In this document: piece after piece, positions 11,768-14,364 of the stretch | Numbering within the stretch: the first letter of the stretch is position 1 | Layout: every line of letters starts with the position of its first letter | Origin: UBA6624 sp964507645 | GTDB taxonomy: Bacteria; UBP7; UBA6624 | Assembly: GCA_964507645.1 (NCBI GenBank) | Contig: CAZDPU010000024.1 | Location: 1-14,364 of the forward strand | Direction: 5' to 3' | Length of the DNA stretch: 14,364 nt | Program-made: the position numbers and the translations under genes | The notes under the pieces: generated by a model | What the model was told of the DNA's origin: nothing | What the model saw: the letters and a program-made list of their open reading frames with translations, nothing else | The model's database searches: none

Positions 11768-13879
11768 ATGTTTAAAAAATTAACAGCTGCATTCTTTATA
11801 CTTTTCCTTTTTTCTGCTTGTCAGAATTCAAGTCCCGTTGACTTGATTGCGGATCCTCCTGGAGGAGGGTTCCCAGGCGATACGCTTCCTGGTGACGCTG
11901 GAGGATCTTCTATCGGTTCCGGTGTTGCTTATGGTGAGTTGGATGACTGCGTGAATCCTTTCTATGGATCCCTCACCCCTTTCAGGAACCCACTGACAAA
12001 CCCATTCATATCTGCTGATAGCAGCGGATTGGGAGACTTCCCAGGATTAACAGGGGTTACAAATGGATATTTCCCTGAAATTGGAGACGTTATGCTTGTC
12101 TCAACAACAGAAGGCGTTCTTGTTTTTGACAGTATTGGTCGTGCGATAGCAAGACCGTTGAGTTTTGACAATGATTGTTTTTTCCAAAATGGAAATTTCA
12201 TTTGGCCTCCAGAGAACGATGGCACATATTTAGACTTGATTGATGATCCTTTTGGGATTTTGGGTGGAGCCGGTTATTTTGCTGCAAGCGTCTATGGTGG
12301 CTTGGGAACATACCGTTTGACAAGCCGACAGCCAATTGGTGGAGACCCAGCAGATGATTATTGGTTTGACTGCGAGATTGAAGAAGCTGATTCTGGAATC
12401 ATTGGACCAAGAGATTTCTGGCTTATGGGGAATGAGTTGGTTGAATTTGCTGGTGATACGCTTTACGATGGCCAGGGTTCCCCTTTCCAGGTAAATGGAT
12501 TATCTGGTGGGCCGGGGCAGCTTGGTGTTGAGTGGGATGCATACGGAAACCTTTGGCAGCGAACTGTTGGACAGCCAATTTGGCCAAATTTCGAGGAAAT
12601 AGAATGTCAAGATTCAGCCGATGATAATCCAGACACGAGAGGATCTGCCCCTGAGCCAATATTGATCGGTTGGACACGAGGAGAGGGGCTGGAAGGGGAA
12701 GGTCCAGGCTATAGTCCTAACGACAACACAACATGTCCTTATGAAAGCAATGCTGGTGATGGATTTGATACAAACCCAGGGGATTGCAGGATGCATGTTT
12801 TCAGGAGTTCAGGTAACGCACCTGCAGCATGGGGGCTTCCAACGAATTTTAATATTGGTGCAGTTGTCGATTTCGATTTCACTTCTGACAACAGGATGGT
12901 TTATACATCAAATATCCGTTTAGGAAAAGGGGTTTGTATAACCCAGCCAATTCCTGATCTTCTAGACGCCCATCAAACATCCCCTTACTTCCCGCCACAA
13001 GCACCCCAACAGCAATTTTGTGTGGGTGGTTTTGGTTCAAATACAGCTGGGGACAATGTTCATTTCTTGGCACCTTGGGGCATAAGCATTGACAAGCAGG
13101 TTTTCCCAAATGAAATTTATGTTTCTGATTTTGGTAATGGAAGAGTTACCGTTCTGGATACAAACCTAAATTTCCTTAGAACAATCAACGAAGCACATTC
13201 CCCACAATCAAATATTGAGGGGCCAATGGATGTTGATTTTGATTTTTTCTGCAGGATATTCGTTCTTGACAAAAGAGTTGGAGGAGATCCTGAACTGCTT
13301 GTTTTATTTAGAGAAAATTGTCCTGTCCCAGGAAATGGTTCTGCAGAGTTAACAGTAAGGGATTCTGCCACAGGAGTTGCGATAGAGTCAGCATCTGTTG
13401 TTTTGGGGATGTTTGCTGGCACCGTTACAGGTGTTACAGATTCAGAAGGAAGATTAACCTTCCCAACAATCCCTCCTGGAATCAGGTCTGTCACAATTAG
13501 TGCTCCTGGTTACCATTCTTCAGCTGTTCAATTCACCATCTCTTCGGGAGATACAACCATTATCGAAGATTCTTTTGGTTCTGGATTTGTTGGGGTAAGC
13601 AAAATAGGAGATGCAACAACAGGGGCTATTACAGGTATTGTGAGAGACTCTGTTACAGGGCTTTCAATTCCGAATGCTGTTGTTTTGGTTAGAAGTAGCG
13701 GACAAATAGATGTCACAGATAATGTAGGTCTGTTCAGAATTGACAATATTTTGCCAGGATTTAAAGAAATAGATATTTCTGCTAGCGGTTATATGGGAAC
13801 TACAAAAACCATAATTGTTGAGGCTGGCAGAACAATAGATATGGGTGACATTCCACTTGACCCCAACCCATCTACATAA
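11768..13879 (+). CDS. Large secreted lipoprotein with NHL-like repeats and two carboxypeptidase regulatory-like domains
   Basis: Predicted lipoprotein of 703 residues. The start MFKKLTAAFFILFLFSAC gives a lipobox ending in Cys18, and the Shine-Dalgarno at 11752-11760 fixes it. After the Cys comes a Gly/Pro/Asp-rich spacer, then a long region of unknown fold. At about 430-515 there are NHL-like strands, such as APWGISIDK with NEIYVSDFGNGRVTVLD, suggesting part of a beta-propeller. The C-terminus has two tandem Ig-like domains, about 524-595 and 618-703, with matching cores GVTDSEGRL and DVTDNVGLF, APGYHS and ASGYMG. It follows the PLD-like lipoprotein by 4 bp, so the two are co-translated and may act together at the cell surface. 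No enzyme motif is recognised. Confidence 0.78.
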   Translation: MFKKLTAAFFILFLFSACQNSSPVDLIADPPGGGFPGDTLPGDAGGSSIGSGVAYGELDDCVNPFYGSLTPFRNPLTNPFISADSSGLGDFPGLTGVTNGYFPEIGDVMLVSTTEGVLVFDSIGRAIARPLSFDNDCFFQNGNFIWPPENDGTYLDLIDDPFGILGGAGYFAASVYGGLGTYRLTSRQPIGGDPADDYWFDCEIEEADSGIIGPRDFWLMGNELVEFAGDTLYDGQGSPFQVNGLSGGPGQLGVEWDAYGNLWQRTVGQPIWPNFEEIECQDSADDNPDTRGSAPEPILIGWTRGEGLEGEGPGYSPNDNTTCPYESNAGDGFDTNPGDCRMHVFRSSGNAPAAWGLPTNFNIGAVVDFDFTSDNRMVYTSNIRLGKGVCITQPIPDLLDAHQTSPYFPPQAPQQQFCVGGFGSNTAGDNVHFLAPWGISIDKQVFPNEIYVSDFGNGRVTVLDTNLNFLRTINEAHSPQSNIEGPMDVDFDFFCRIFVLDKRVGGDPELLVLFRENCPVPGNGSAELTVRDSATGVAIESASVVLGMFAGTVTGVTDSEGRLTFPTIPPGIRSVTISAPGYHSSAVQFTISSGDTTIIEDSFGSGFVGVSKIGDATTGAITGIVRDSVTGLSIPNAVVLVRSSGQIDVTDNVGLFRIDNILPGFKEIDISASGYMGTTKTIIVEAGRTIDMGDIPLDPNPST

Positions 13880-13888
13880 CTTTTAAGT

Positions 13889-14364
13889 ATGTCTTTTGAT
13901 GTTGTTATACCCACTTTGGGTAAAAGTCCTTGTTTGGACAATCTGATTGCTTGGCTCCTTAAGGAGAATCCGTGTAATATTTTTCTTGTAGGAAGTTTGG
14001 AAAAAACATATAAAGATGTTACATTTGTAAAAAGCAGAAAAGGATATTCGAACTCTGTTAATAAAGCTGTTTCTCTTTGCTCGTCTGAGTATGTTCTTAT
14101 TGTTAACGATGACATACGCCCCATAAAAGGATCAGTGCAATCCTTAGTTAGGGAAATCAAATCTGACAAGACTATTTTTTCTGTCACCCCAAAGATAAAA
14201 ACCCAAAAAGAAAACAAAATTATCAATGAGTCTTTGATTGGTTTGAAATTGAAAAATGGAAGACCTTGGCCAACCTACAACATTAATCCGCCAGAGTATC
14301 CAAATGGAGCTATTTTTTTAGTGAGAAATGATTCTTGGAAAAAGCTAAAAGGTTTTTTTGAAGG
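13889..14364 (+). CDS. Family 2 glycosyltransferase, N-terminal part
   Basis: Start of a GT-A fold glycosyltransferase, open to the right edge of the window (158 codons seen). The opening SFDVVIPTLGKSPCLDNLI is the nucleotide-binding beta strand, KGYSNSVNKAV (51-61) is the family helix after strand 3, and NDD (73-75) is the DxD-like metal and sugar-nucleotide site. YPNGAIFLVRNDSWKKLKGF is the acceptor-loop motif with GA and LV. It starts 9 bp after the lipoprotein stop, with only a weak Shine-Dalgarno. It likely decorates or builds a surface glycan. Donor and acceptor cannot be inferred. Confidence 0.85.
   Translation, partial: MSFDVVIPTLGKSPCLDNLIAWLLKENPCNIFLVGSLEKTYKDVTFVKSRKGYSNSVNKAVSLCSSEYVLIVNDDIRPIKGSVQSLVREIKSDKTIFSVTPKIKTQKENKIINESLIGLKLKNGRPWPTYNINPPEYPNGAIFLVRNDSWKKLKGFFE

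Noticed and set aside
13789..14226. 145-residue minus-strand ORF over the lipoprotein/glycosyltransferase junction
   Set aside because: Antisense shadow of two better supported genes.
1..14364. CRISPR arrays, insertion sequences, toxin-antitoxin or phage defence genes
   Set aside because: Read through both strands, no regularly spaced repeats, transposase motifs or such gene families were found.

Overview
The window is a compact, AT-rich stretch of a Gram-negative bacterial chromosome. The diagnostic features are LpxC (lipid A synthesis), two genes with lipoprotein signal peptides, and an Isc-type ferredoxin. The mix of genes would suit a deltaproteobacteria-like lineage (for example Bdellovibrionota or SAR324), but I cannot fix the taxon from sequence alone. 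Almost every gap is under 50 bp, many genes overlap by 1-8 bp, and strand switches are frequent. No intergenic stretch exceeds 300 bp, and I see no integrase, transposase, phage gene or CRISPR array.

Layout. (1) 1-3434, minus strand: a UDP-GlcNAc 2-epimerase (wecB type), a DegT/DnrJ/EryC1 sugar aminotransferase and the N-terminal part of a CstA-family carbon-starvation transporter, the last coupled by a TGATG overlap. (2) 3460-3729, plus: a small FmdB-type zinc-ribbon protein. (3) 3726-5235, minus: a pterin/folate operon with a FolM/PTR1-like short-chain reductase, folB and folK, joined by ATGA and TAATG overlaps. (4) 5272-5802, plus: AlgH/YqgE. (5) 5820-6933: two divergent tRNA-Ser genes (GGA and GCT) flanking an overlapping ferredoxin / FMN-reductase pair; tRNA-Ser(GCT) begins 6 bp after the reductase stop. 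(6) 6940-9163, minus: a two-TM protein of unknown function, lpxC, a previously easy-to-miss 55-residue membrane protein, purE and a BFN/DUF151 protein. (7) 9202-14364, plus: an RmlD-like sugar reductase, a PLD-fold lipoprotein, a second lipoprotein with NHL-like and carboxypeptidase-regulatory-like domains, and the start of a family 2 glycosyltransferase.

Themes. Housekeeping functions (folate, purine, lipid A, tRNA, Fe-S electron transfer) are interleaved with two envelope-polysaccharide blocks at the ends. The most unusual content is the lipoprotein pair at 10093-13879. The first has two clearly recognisable phospholipase-D repeats in which both catalytic HKD motifs have lost their histidine (Asn in each), so it looks like a non-catalytic PLD-fold surface protein. 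Its neighbour ends in similar beta-sandwich domains and takes its ribosome binding site from the first gene's poly-glycine tail. Other notable points are a SDR with the active-site Lys replaced by Glu, a CTAG palindrome that supplies the stop codons of two convergent genes, two similar divergent promoter regions, and a three-codon leader ORF overlapping the GTG start of algH.
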